Made by a program: the position numbers and the translations under genes. The notes under the pieces were generated by a model. It did no database searches, was not told the DNA's origin, and saw nothing but the letters and a program-made list of their open reading frames with translations. This document shows positions 1 to 9,300 of a stretch of 49,539 nt of DNA, piece by piece (the first letter of the stretch is position 1; each line of letters starts with the position of its first letter). The stretch is from a virus. The stretch lies in IMG/VR virus record IMGVR_UViG_3300025326_000053, positions 1 through 49,539 of that record, one strand, 5' to 3'.

Positions 1-554
1 ACAATCTCTTCGGTATACGGGGTGATCGTGCCAAGATCGTTGACCGTGGCATACCCGCCAAGGCCAAGGGGTATCCACAAGAGATTGTTGTACTCTACGG
101 CCTTGTTCGTGGGCTCTGCTGCCAGTGTCCCGATTGACGTAAAGACGCGGGTTGTGTCGTTCCACCTCGCGAGTGTCGTGCTAAACGCGCACCATAGTGA
201 CGGTGCCCGAGCCGGATAGTCCTCCAGTGGATAGGCTCTCGATACGTCACCAGACGGTGCGGGGAATGTGTGCGTAAGCGCAGGTAGCGTAACCATTCCC
301 GGATAGCGTGTTTCGAGTGTGCCCGTCCAGTACGTTTCGTCATCAACACCCTCTTTCAAGGTTTCATTGCCGATACCGCCCGTAAACGATGACCAGATTG
401 CCACGCTTTGCAGCGGGTCAGAATCCTGCGAGTAATCGCCAAACGTGACCTTGCCCATCAACCGTGCAAGATTGTTCGGACGCACGTCGCCCTCAACCGG
501 AAGGTCGATGCCATCCAGCCGAACGGTATTGTTGTTTGCCTGGACGTGCTTCAT
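1..554 (-). CDS. Structural protein, N-terminal part (gene crosses the contig ends)
   Basis: This is the first ~181 codons of a virion protein whose remainder lies at 48021-49539. The frame opens at an ATG at 554 (reads MKHVQANNNTVRLDG) and runs leftwards. It enters the 126-bp repeat shared with the right end, and there the frames match exactly, giving a joined product of 645 residues. Bases 1-9 do not match the right end and give a false ending, so the true sequence follows the right-end copy. The protein is rich in Trp, Gly and beta-strand-like segments, with no catalytic motif I recognise. It follows the connector-like gene at 564-1697 with only 9 bases between, in the same leftward unit. 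A tail or head-completion role is inferred from position only. Confidence 0.8.
   Translation of the reverse strand, partial: MKHVQANNNTVRLDGIDLPVEGDVRPNNLARLMGKVTFGDYSQDSDPLQSVAIWSSFTGGIGNETLKEGVDDETYWTGTLETRYPGMVTLPALTHTFPAPSGDVSRAYPLEDYPARAPSLWCAFSTTLARWNDTTRVFTSIGTLAAEPTNKAVEYNNLLWIPLGLGGYATVNDLGTITPYTEEI
10..135 (+). repeat. Terminal direct repeat, left copy (126 bp)
   Basis: Bases 10-135 are identical to 49414-49539. The repeat lies inside one continuous coding frame, which is what an assembler overlap of a circular or circularly permuted molecule looks like. A true direct terminal repeat cannot be excluded. Unit length after closing is 49,404 bp. Confidence 0.97.
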
Positions 555-563
555 GCGTTACCC

Positions 564-1697
564 CTAACTTGGCAGCTTGACTGTTCCTGGTGGGAAAGAC
601 CGGATTACCATACTTCGCCTGCCATCCGCGCCTTGCCGCTCCATTGCCAGCATCCGGTCACGCTCGCCTTGGGTAATGCCCATGCTTACGTCATGCTGCA
701 ACAGGATCGCTGCCGCCTCATGCACCACCCAGTCAAAGGGAATGTGTGTGCGCATATCGTCTGATAGCAACTGGTCAGGACGGCGTGACCCGATGATGCG
801 CAAGGTGGAATATCCACGGCCCGAGTAGGAATAGTTGCCACTCAGGGAGAACTCGCGGGTGCCGCGTGACAAGTGCAGGTTCTTGGCCGGGACTTCCTTG
901 CGTTTGCCGTACCGATCAATCGCCTGCACCCCCGAGAAGTGGGAGAACTCAGCCGGGATCGACAGGTATTCAGCATCATGGTCAATCGTCACATCGTAAG
1001 GCAGCGGCGCGTGTTCATCACCGGCCCGCGCAATCGCCTGGTTTATAGCCCGGTTGTACTGATCTACCTTCCAGCCGTTACCCCGGTAGTTGTACATCTC
1101 ATAGGTATCGCCGGGGACAGATAACGCAGGCAACGGCGGCTCAATCATGATCGAACGATTTGTCGGGTTGTTGCTCATCACCGTGCCAATATGCCCCACG
1201 TTCTGCGCCGACGCCGACGAGATACAGATAACCTGCATCCCCTTGAAGGCGTTGACTTCCTGTGCGAGGTTCACGTTATCGACAATCATCGCCTCGGTGC
1301 CGGTCGCGGTTGCCGTCACTGTCGTGAGGTCGCCAAGGGATTCAGCCACTGCACGCCGTAATTCAGACCGGCTGGGGCCAAGTTGCGGATACACCGGGGC
1401 CGGGACGATTTCCTGGCTCAGCGGATACCCGATGATGTCAAAGGTTTCCTCGTACCGGAACCCGTTGTCGGCCTGAACCAGCAGGAACCATTCGCCGGTC
1501 ACATCGTAAACCGTGGTGACAACCGACGCTTCATACGTGCCGCCGCCAATCTCCCGGAACGATACCGGGAACACCGTGTCGTCCGGTCGATTGGCGGTAA
1601 GAACAGTGAAGGTTGCGCCAAGGATCGCGTTGCCAGAGGCATCAAAGTGATTGATGCTGGTTCGCAGTGTTTCGCCTATGATGCCTCGAATAGCCAT
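564..1697 (-). CDS. Probable head-tail connector or tail tubular-type protein
   Basis: 377 residues from the ATG at 1697. The N-terminal ~100 residues look like a beta-sandwich (repeated GTYEASVVTTVYDVTGEW-like strands). A helical segment containing SRSELRRAVAESLGDL (about residues 108-123) follows, then a beta-rich middle and a basic C-terminal third (DRMLAMERQGADGRRS). The pattern of an LR-rich helix followed by an adaptor-like domain resembles podovirus connector/collar proteins, but I cannot assign a family. It sits between the tail-spike gene (16 bases upstream) and the structural gene that crosses the contig ends, so a role at the portal-tail interface fits. The function is an inference from order and composition. 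Confidence 0.6.
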   Translation of the reverse strand: MAIRGIIGETLRTSINHFDASGNAILGATFTVLTANRPDDTVFPVSFREIGGGTYEASVVTTVYDVTGEWFLLVQADNGFRYEETFDIIGYPLSQEIVPAPVYPQLGPSRSELRRAVAESLGDLTTVTATATGTEAMIVDNVNLAQEVNAFKGMQVICISSASAQNVGHIGTVMSNNPTNRSIMIEPPLPALSVPGDTYEMYNYRGNGWKVDQYNRAINQAIARAGDEHAPLPYDVTIDHDAEYLSIPAEFSHFSGVQAIDRYGKRKEVPAKNLHLSRGTREFSLSGNYSYSGRGYSTLRIIGSRRPDQLLSDDMRTHIPFDWVVHEAAAILLQHDVSMGITQGERDRMLAMERQGADGRRSMVIRSFPPGTVKLPS

Positions 1698-1713
1698 GAT
1701 ACTCTCCCCGCCG

Positions 1714-3531
1714 CTAGGCGATACCTACCCACGCCCCGCTTCTGCGGATATACAGGTTGTCAGTAGTGCTTACCCCGTCGGTACGCCGGTAGGTTGAGCC
1801 GTTCGGACGCGCAGCACTTGGTGCACCCGCTCCTGTCTCATGTGACGGCCACGCGCGGGCTGTGCGGTTGTTGTCGCGGATGGAGTTCGCGCCGAGCATG
1901 AGCAACGGTGTTGCCCCGGTCAGCTTGGTCAGGTCATAGAGATAGACATTGTTGGCAACGTAGTTGTAGTCGGATGTACCGGATTCGTGGTGGCCACGAA
2001 TAGTGATGTTCGTGCCCCATGCAGGCGTGACCACTTGCCTGTTGCTCTCAATCACACAGTCGATGGAATCCACCATACGCACACCGTCAATGACTGTTGC
2101 CGACGCCGCGTCCACTTCCCACTTGATAAGGTTCTCGCGGACAATGGCATGGTCCTGGTAGTTCAGGTGGATACCGTAGGAGTTGGTGGCGTTGATATAG
2201 GTGATGGTGTTACCGCTCACCTCGTTGTGCGTGCCACGAACTGTTGCCGACGCCGTTAGGGAGATGATCCCGAAGTTGGCGACAACCGGCACCTTGACGA
2301 TGTTGCCCCGGATGATATTGCCGGACATCTCTGTTGCCAGGCTGGACGGGCCAACGGAAATACCCCGCCCCGCGCCACCCGAACAGATGATCGTATTGCC
2401 TTCAACAATGTTGTTATTGATCGGGCCGGAAGTCGTCAGGCGTGTAATCGAGATAACCGTGCCGCTCGCCAGTGACACACCCTTGATGGTGTTATGGGAA
2501 ACGACACAGCCGTTGGCGTTGCGCAGGCTGATACCAGTCACGTCATGCAGCGCATCCGTGGTATCGGTGTACATCGTATTGCCGTCAACCACATGGAAGT
2601 CTCCGGTGGCGGCGACCGGAACACGGCAGCGCGAGAAGTTATTGCCACTGATGAGGGTGCCGAGAGCGTTGCTGAGATAGATGCCATGATCCCGGCAACG
2701 CTCAAAGGTATTGCCACTGATCGTGATGCCGAGCGACACCGTGCCAGTACCGAAGTTGCCCTCGATAAAACCCTGCACACACGATCTGATCAGATTGCCA
2801 GTGACAACGACGTTGCCATTCGGCTCAGTCGCAGGTGGGTCGTAGCAGATAGCGAAGTGCCCGGTTTCCGTGCCGGTGTAGTACGACTGCGGGATATTGC
2901 CATTGATGCGGCAGCCAAGCACCTGCGCGTCGTTCACATCGCGGATGCCGATGCAAACCTTGGGGACATTGATAAACCGCACACCGTCCGCCGTGAATCC
3001 ATCGCCCTTCACATGCACAACGGCATACGTCCAGGCGGTATTGACCGCGTTCCACGCTGCCGGGCATTGAATCCTGCCGGGGCCGCTGATTGTGACATTG
3101 GCTCCCGTGACAACAATGCCGTCAGTGAATGATGTGGTCTTGTTCAGCACCGCGCCCGCCATCAGAACGATATGCGTATCCGCGTCGGGGATGTTGAGCG
3201 TTGTGAAGTCGTAGGTATGGGGAGGGAATACAATCGTCTGGCCAGGGTTGGCGGTGATAATGGCTTGCAGCGCCGCCGTGGTATCGCCACTGGCAGGCAC
3301 GCTGAAGCGGGGATGCAGCACGTTTACCGTGGCCTCGCCCATCCATGCGGGGACGCCACCAATACCGAGCGTCATATACTCGCCCGCTGCCCCCGTAGTG
3401 CCGGGGTCAACGCGGGAGAGCGCCGTTTGTTGTTCTGCACTAATCGGCTTGTCTACGTCGGCAGTGTTATCAACATTGCCAAGCCCGATAGATTCCTTGG
3501 TAATGGGGTCACTGCCAACGCGACTAGCCAT
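1714..3531 (-). CDS. Tail spike / tail fibre with parallel beta-helix
   Basis: 605 residues starting at ATG 3531. The N-terminus carries a fibre-type motif, GLGNVDNTADVDKPIS (about 17-32), common at the base of phage tail fibres. Residues ~80-540 are repeated short strands with VxxNxI/GNxI turns (for example SGNTFERC, VSHNTI, ISGNNFSRC), the signature of a pectate-lyase-like right-handed beta-helix. The C-terminus is short, with SIRDNNRTARAWPSHETG. Such spikes bind and often cleave host surface glycans, but no catalytic residues can be placed by eye. The start overlaps the stop of the upstream gene (TAATG), so the two are translationally coupled. This is the best candidate for host-range determination. 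Confidence 0.85.
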   Translation of the reverse strand: MASRVGSDPITKESIGLGNVDNTADVDKPISAEQQTALSRVDPGTTGAAGEYMTLGIGGVPAWMGEATVNVLHPRFSVPASGDTTAALQAIITANPGQTIVFPPHTYDFTTLNIPDADTHIVLMAGAVLNKTTSFTDGIVVTGANVTISGPGRIQCPAAWNAVNTAWTYAVVHVKGDGFTADGVRFINVPKVCIGIRDVNDAQVLGCRINGNIPQSYYTGTETGHFAICYDPPATEPNGNVVVTGNLIRSCVQGFIEGNFGTGTVSLGITISGNTFERCRDHGIYLSNALGTLISGNNFSRCRVPVAATGDFHVVDGNTMYTDTTDALHDVTGISLRNANGCVVSHNTIKGVSLASGTVISITRLTTSGPINNNIVEGNTIICSGGAGRGISVGPSSLATEMSGNIIRGNIVKVPVVANFGIISLTASATVRGTHNEVSGNTITYINATNSYGIHLNYQDHAIVRENLIKWEVDAASATVIDGVRMVDSIDCVIESNRQVVTPAWGTNITIRGHHESGTSDYNYVANNVYLYDLTKLTGATPLLMLGANSIRDNNRTARAWPSHETGAGAPSAARPNGSTYRRTDGVSTTDNLYIRRSGAWVGIA

Positions 3532-3989
3532 TACCTGTTATCCGCCCACATCTGGACGTACTGCTGCCACTTGGTATGGTTACGGGTGCGGAAGCCACTC
3601 TCATCGTGGGTGAACCACTCGCCAGTCTTGGGCTCCTCATACACATGCGGGGCAGCGGCAAGGACCTTGTTCGCGGTATCACGATCCGTAATCAGGCGAC
3701 CATTGGTGAACTGCGCCGTATCGCCAGACCAACGCTTGCCACTATCGTCCGTCAGGAACACCTTCTCCTCGGTGTGTTTGATATTCACCAGCAGAATCAG
3801 GTCGTCCACCGCATCTACATCAGGTGCGTTCTCAACGTCTACATGCTCGATTACCGGGGAAGGATCACCGGCATCGCTGAACCGATCAGGGGCACCCTTG
3901 TAGATGTCCTCCAACTCTGCCTCAGCAAGACTGGCAAGGTCCATGTTTTCAACAGACGTGAGGGTGGTTGTGCTTGCGTTTCGTCCCAT
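3531..3989 (-). CDS. Small structural-cluster protein, unknown function
   Basis: 152 residues from ATG 3989. The N-terminal half is acidic (AEAELEDIYKG, DVENAPDVDAVDDL). The C-terminal half is aromatic and charged, ending in HTKWQQYVQMWADNR. No known domain is recognised. It lies between the capsid genes and the tail spike, immediately downstream of a strong hairpin at 4007-4035 that may separate capsid from tail expression. Its stop overlaps the spike start. It could be a head-tail joining or spike-attachment protein, which is inference from location. Confidence 0.7.
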   Translation of the reverse strand: MGRNASTTTLTSVENMDLASLAEAELEDIYKGAPDRFSDAGDPSPVIEHVDVENAPDVDAVDDLILLVNIKHTEEKVFLTDDSGKRWSGDTAQFTNGRLITDRDTANKVLAAAPHVYEEPKTGEWFTHDESGFRTRNHTKWQQYVQMWADNR

Positions 3990-4006
3990 GTTCGCTCCTT
4001 ACAAAG

Positions 4007-4035
4007 AAGGGGCAGTGGCAGAACCACCACCCCTT
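4007..4035 (-). terminator. Hairpin between capsid and tail genes, likely attenuator/terminator
   Basis: AAGGGG-CA-GTGG-CAGAA-CCAC-CA-CCCCTT folds into a 6 + 4 bp stem with a symmetric internal loop. Read leftwards it is followed by CTTTG, a weak T tract. It lies between the genes at 4047-4262 and 3531-3989, so it probably lowers read-through from capsid into tail genes. Confidence 0.6.
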
Positions 4036-4046
4036 TCCATAGATGC

Positions 4047-4262
4047 CTATACGTCCGCCGCAGCGTCCACGCGGGCATCAATCACGTCGCGGTCAGCCTG
4101 GTTCGCGGCAACCGCCTTATCGAGGGTCACGGTCCGGGTGCCGTGCTCTGTGGTGCTGGACCATGCCACTTCTGCGAAAGAAGTGTCGAGGTTACCGGCG
4201 CTATACACGACGGCTTCCTTGGTTTCGCGCCCACCGATCAGTTCTTTACTCAGTACAGCCAT
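4047..4262 (-). CDS. Small head-associated protein (possible decoration protein)
   Basis: 71 residues from ATG 4262, 30 bases downstream of the major capsid gene. It is small, Ala/Val/Asp-rich and without Cys (VLSKELIGGRETKEAVVYSAG, ending DARVDAAADV). Position right after the capsid gene and small size suit a decoration or head-stabilising protein, but no family is recognised. A hairpin follows its stop. Confidence 0.6.
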   Translation of the reverse strand: MAVLSKELIGGRETKEAVVYSAGNLDTSFAEVAWSSTTEHGTRTVTLDKAVAANQADRDVIDARVDAAADV

Positions 4263-4292
4263 GATGGTACTCCTATGCTACGAAGCTATGCG

Positions 4293-5522
4293 CTACGGTG
4301 TGCCCCATGCCGGATATGCACTCAGGGTCGTGTTGAAGTTGTTGATGAGCGCATAGCCCGGAACTGCACCTGGTCGGAAGGTGTAGGTGCCGGAAACGCC
4401 GCGCCACTTGTAGTTACCCTTGGTCGGTACGTCCTTCTCGTGCCAATCCTCACCGACAAATGGTGCGTACTCCATCTCGCTCGGGTCGAACAGGATGATA
4501 AGGCCGTCCGGGATACCGTACTCAGACTCAAACTCCAGTCGCCCGAAGTCAGTCTCCACGGTGTTCCAGCGCAGGTCAACATTGGTGCCATCGGTGCCAC
4601 GATTGTAGTCCGATGGGTACTTCAGCCGATTGAAGATTTGCTTGGTGCGGTGGCTCATCAACATCTTGGCCCCGCGATTGTCACCAATCGACTCGTCAAG
4701 CGTAATCAGCGCCTCATTGATAACGTCGATGCTCAGCAGGACGGCAGCGCCACCCACGTTGAACACGTTACCGGAGAGTTCCGCGAACTGGATCAAGCCA
4801 CCAGTCATGGCCGGAATCGGGTTGCTCGGGTCAGGAGTACCCTCTTGGCGGCGACCATTGATGAACGCCTGTTCAAGGTCCATCTTCAACTCTTTACCGA
4901 GCTTCACCATGTCCTTCGCAAGAAGGCCACCCTGCGGGAACTCAATGCTTGGTTCCTGATCAGCCTGGTTCGAGATGGTCAGATGCTTGCTGAACTCCTG
5001 ATAGAAGTTGTGGAACATCCGGCCACGGGAGACAGGCGCGAGGGGGTAATCGGAGAGTTGTGGCATTGCGATACCGATAATGCGGATCGTGTCATTGGCA
5101 GCGAAGCCAATGGCAGTGGTGCCAGCCTGCGCCCGTTTCACGGACAGGGAGCCGGTAGCCGGATCAGCGTTGACCCACATAATCTCGGTTGCTCCACTGG
5201 CAGCGGCGGTCACCTGGAGTACGTGGCCCTGCTGAAATCGGACACCATGCCCGGCAGGAAGATTCACGGTGGTATCGGCGGCAAGAACCGCAGACCCAAC
5301 CTTGGAGCCACGAGGGGTTACCCCGTGCATACCCGTTCGTTCCTTGCGCTGGTTACCGGCCTTGCCCTTTTTCATGGAGTTCAGGATTTTGGTATCCTGT
5401 CGCTCAATCGCGTCCATGAACGGGCCAATGCCCAGGCCATTGCCGGAGAACTGGTCAGACGTACCACCATCAAACGTGGTGGGGTAGGACGTTTGTGCCG
5501 CCCTCAGTGTGGTTACAGCCAT
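4293..5522 (-). CDS. Major capsid protein
   Basis: 409 residues from ATG 5522 (AVTTLRAAQTSYPTTFDGG). The protein has a flexible N-terminus, a basic patch (MKKGKAGNQRKER, about 50-62), a beta-rich insertion (~80-150), a long helix (LAKDMVKLGKELKMDLEQAF) typical of the HK97-fold spine helix, and a C-terminal beta region ending in YALINNFNTTLSAYPAWGTP. Length and layout match HK97-fold major capsid proteins of the SU10/DUF5309-like kind. The gene lies directly after a scaffold-like gene with only 4 bases between, the usual scaffold-capsid order. There is no N-terminal protease domain. Confidence 0.88.
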   Translation of the reverse strand: MAVTTLRAAQTSYPTTFDGGTSDQFSGNGLGIGPFMDAIERQDTKILNSMKKGKAGNQRKERTGMHGVTPRGSKVGSAVLAADTTVNLPAGHGVRFQQGHVLQVTAAASGATEIMWVNADPATGSLSVKRAQAGTTAIGFAANDTIRIIGIAMPQLSDYPLAPVSRGRMFHNFYQEFSKHLTISNQADQEPSIEFPQGGLLAKDMVKLGKELKMDLEQAFINGRRQEGTPDPSNPIPAMTGGLIQFAELSGNVFNVGGAAVLLSIDVINEALITLDESIGDNRGAKMLMSHRTKQIFNRLKYPSDYNRGTDGTNVDLRWNTVETDFGRLEFESEYGIPDGLIILFDPSEMEYAPFVGEDWHEKDVPTKGNYKWRGVSGTYTFRPGAVPGYALINNFNTTLSAYPAWGTP

Positions 5523-5526
5523 GTCG

Positions 5527-6294
5527 TTATCCTCTGTAGGTGCCCGACTTCAACTGCGCGTAGACATACGCGGCCTTTTCATCAGGGTTTGTTGGAAGCG
5601 CCACGTTGCCTGTCGGCCCGTTTACCCCACCCACGAGCCCGACGCCAGTACCTTGCAGCTGCTGCGCCTGTTGGGATCGAGAAAGTTGGTCAATTTGCTG
5701 TTGGAGTGTGGAATACTGTTGCTTCTGCGCTTTGAGGTAGGGAGCCATACGCGCTGCATCATCCGGGTTTTCGAGCCCGAGAAGTGTTTGACGATCCTCA
5801 TCGGAAAGCCCATGCGACTTCACAAGGTTGTCGATGTACAACGGACGGGCAAGCGTACGTTTTGTTTGCTCCAGTTGATTTCGATACTGGTTAGCATCCT
5901 CATCTCGCAGTTTCCGCATTTCCTCTGCGATGTACTTCCGGGCGTCGTCGCTCGGCATCGTATCGGCGCGGTTAAGAATCTCTTGCTCTCGGCTTTGAAT
6001 CTGCGCCTGACGCTGTTGCTGCTCCTGTTGAGCGGCCTGCTGCTCTGCCCACATTCGGACGTTCTGCAACGTGGCCTGCATTTGCGCGTTCTCTTGTTCA
6101 ATGCGCTGCTTCTCTGCTTCAAGCGCTTGCGCTCTGGCAGCGTAATCAACGGGCTCTTCCTGAATCGGCTCGGCTGCGGCACCAGGCGCATATCCCTGAC
6201 CACCCTGGTTTACCTCGTTGTAAACAGGCTGCGGGCTATCGGCTGACGCGGGAACCGGGGCGTTGGGATTCTGCTCGTACTGGTTACGTTCCAT
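5527..6294 (-). CDS. Scaffolding protein
   Basis: 255 residues from ATG 6294, preceded by AGGAGGAAAG. It has an acidic, Pro/Ala-rich N-terminus, then a long Gln/Glu-rich coiled coil (about residues 50-150; AEKQRIEQENAQMQATLQNV) and a short C-terminal tail (DEKAAYVYAQLKSGTYRG). Composition, the coiled coil and position immediately before the capsid gene are those of a phage assembly scaffold. No protease motif is visible in it or next to it. Confidence 0.85.
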   Translation of the reverse strand: MERNQYEQNPNAPVPASADSPQPVYNEVNQGGQGYAPGAAAEPIQEEPVDYAARAQALEAEKQRIEQENAQMQATLQNVRMWAEQQAAQQEQQQRQAQIQSREQEILNRADTMPSDDARKYIAEEMRKLRDEDANQYRNQLEQTKRTLARPLYIDNLVKSHGLSDEDRQTLLGLENPDDAARMAPYLKAQKQQYSTLQQQIDQLSRSQQAQQLQGTGVGLVGGVNGPTGNVALPTNPDEKAAYVYAQLKSGTYRG

Positions 6295-6347
6295 CTTTCC
6301 TCCTTGGCGTTTTCCGCCATATCACTAGAGTACGTTTCATACTGACA

Positions 6348-9300
6348 CTAGAACTGCAACAGAGATAGAAGTTCATTGATACCGCCTGCATACTGAGGTT
6401 GAGTCGGTGCGTATGAACTCTCCTTACGTTTGGCCTTCTCCCTATCCTCGGGGGACTGATCGCCGGGCTTCTTCTCTACGTCGGCATCCTGCCCTTCCTT
6501 CCACTTCTCATACGCGGGGATACTGGTATCGGTGCCAGGGGTCTGCGCGTCTACCCACTTCATGTAGTCCTTTGCCTTGGCCGAAAGGTATGGCATCTCG
6601 TCGCCGTTATCGCGGGCAATCTGCATCGTCGCGTCCCGCATCGGTGGCGTCATGTTCCGCAGGTCGCCGTACTTCGCATTCCATGCCGTCATCTCCTCGT
6701 CGTATGCAACCAGGTCCTCTTCAATCGTGGTAGACGATCCGCTACCCCATTCCCCATTGCTATCGCTAGCACCAGCCGGGTTGTAGGGTTGCCCCTGCCC
6801 GTTGTTGGTGCTAATCGGGTTGGGGTCGTAGATGGTTGGACGGATACCCATGTACTGCATGTATGCAGTCACGCTGGTCAGGTTCATTTCGACGTCGCCG
6901 GGCTCCCCCTCCTCAACATTGGAGAGATACCGTTCAGCGTTGGGGTTGCCCTCGGCAAGGTCGGCCCAATACTCAATCGCTCCACCTTCGTGGTCGGATA
7001 CCTGCCCGCGCCAATCGACATACGCGGCATATTCAGGGTGCGATTCGCGGTATTCCTTGCGGAGTTCCCGCACGGATTCAACCTTGTCAGTATTGCCGGT
7101 TTGTTCAGCCCACGCATCGGCAGCCGTTTTGCGTTCGTCCTCCGTCATGCCGAACAGCACCCAGTCGTCAACAGCCACCCCGTCGATCACCACCGGCTCC
7201 TTCAAGCCGCCGTACTGGATACCGTTGTAGGTACTGTACGCATCGCGTTCATCCGGCTTGCCAAGCGATGTGTATTCCTTTTGCTGCAAGGCAAGCGTCC
7301 GCGCTTCCGGGTCAGACGTTTGCGCGATAGCCCGCTGGTTCATGGCTTCCTCGCGCTCACTGCTTCCCGGCTCTGCGCTGTTGATGATGTAGCGGGTTTC
7401 ATCCCCACGCTCCTGCCGCACCTTCGGGTACAGCGGGGCCGTAATCGGGAAGAACCGTAGCCCGTGTTCCCACAACTTCATCTCGGAGTAGCGGTTGAAG
7501 GCTTCCTTGTACAGCGAACTCTCGGGATCGTCCATTGCCGCCATTGCCTCAACGCCCATCGGGTCAAGGCCGCGTTCCTCAGCCACTTCCATGATGAAGT
7601 AGTTGACATCACGTCGGGCATACTGGGTTGAATCCGTCATCTCGATCTTTGGCAACCCGACATAGCCGGAGGTCTTTTCTCGCACCCATGCCAACAGATC
7701 GCTATAGCTGTTGCGGGTCGGGGAGCCTACCTCATCGCCCATGTGAGACTTCACGAAGTTCGTGCCGTTGGTGGAAAGGTTGCTCCACTGCCCCAGCATC
7801 AGCGGGTCCGGTGCGAAGGTATCCCCCTGAATACCAAGCAGGTTCGCGGCGGAATCAATCAACGGGTTAATCATCAATGGCGACTTGCGCATCAATGTCC
7901 CCAGGAATGTCTCGCCCTCGGGGGCAAAGTCCGAACCGTCGTCCAGCGCAAACACGGTTTGCAGGAAGGCATCAGGCCGGATGAAGATGTTGAACCCGAA
8001 CGGGGTGGACAAGAAGTTGAGGAAGCCGTTGACCGCAGGGCCGAACCGCCCTTCCTCCTCCTGTTCCTTGATTTCAGCCAGCATCTTCACATACGCGTTC
8101 ATCACGCCCGGATTGCGCATCAATGCCTCTGTGTACAGTGGCGTGGCACGGCTCATCCAGTAGTGGAAGAAGAACACCCGGCGTAGCGCCTTATCCGCGT
8201 TGCGCTCATACCCGGAGAAGAACAGTTTGTAGGTCTTGTCACGGGCATCCATATCCATCTTGCGGATCGCGCTCTGCCAGTCACGCGCCATGCGGTCAGC
8301 CCACTTCGCATCCACTTCCCCGAATACCTGGCGGATACGATCACTGCCGAAGAAGTCCGGGATCTCATCCCACATGCGGTTGAACTCGCTGGTGGGCAAG
8401 GACGATGGCATGGTTTCCATCATGCGGTTGCGCATGTGAATCCGGGCACCGGCATTGTTCTGTTGCAGCATGTGACCATACATCGCCTTGCGGTAGGACA
8501 AGTCCCATGCGTTCGCCATATCACGCACCGCGCGGTTGGCAAACACCCCATCGACCCGCTTGCCGATTTGCATGCTGCCAAGGCGCAGGTTGTGGAGCTT
8601 CGTTGGCGCACCGACTTCGGTGACCTCATCACGCACGACGTTGAAGATGTCGCCACGCTCGGTGCCGATGTTCCATTCCCGCATCATCCGGTCAGTCCCG
8701 TCGAACAGGATCATCCGGGGCTCACCTTCGAGTTCACGGATACCCTTGCGCAACGTCCGCTCAGAGAGTTCACCATCGCCAATACCGCCGAGCATCTTCA
8801 TCACCCAGTCGTTATTGACACCGCTCATCTGCTGGTACGAAGACTTGTACTCACCAATCGCGCGGGGGATGATTCCGAAGTTCCCGGTAATCATCGCGGT
8901 AATCGTGTTACCGATCAACTGCGTCATGATGTAGCGCGGGCCAGACAACACGTTATACAGCGTCATCTCGCGCATGATGCCAAGGTAGTCATCGTAGATC
9001 GTGGTGGCCTTGTTGGTGCCGCCAATCGCCCGCTGGGTTGCCACGATTTGCGCGTGCGTTCCTTCCAGCCGGTCCTCTTTCTTGCCGGTGGTGGTGACGC
9101 GCTCGTATTCCTCCACGTACTTTTCATGGTACGAGGTGCCGTGCTTGGCGTCGTAATCCTTGATAACCTGTTCGCCCCAGTCCGCCATCACCTGATCGGC
9201 AGCGCGAACATCGGCCTGTTCTGCGGTCAACCCACGGCCTTCATATTCGTCGGCAAGACGTGACCACCGATCCAGGATTTGCTCACCATCGTCAAACCGC

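Noticed and set aside
10-135. The 126-bp terminal repeat as an attachment site pair (attL/attR)
   Set aside because: It lies inside a continuous coding frame, the genome has no integrase, and the repeat is exactly at the contig tips as expected from assembly overlap.
3576-5735. Long open frame (719 codons) on the plus strand opposite the capsid genes
   Set aside because: It mirrors the capsid and scaffold genes on the other strand, has His/Arg/Cys-rich composition, no ribosome site and crosses several real gene borders. It is a shadow of high-GC codon bias.
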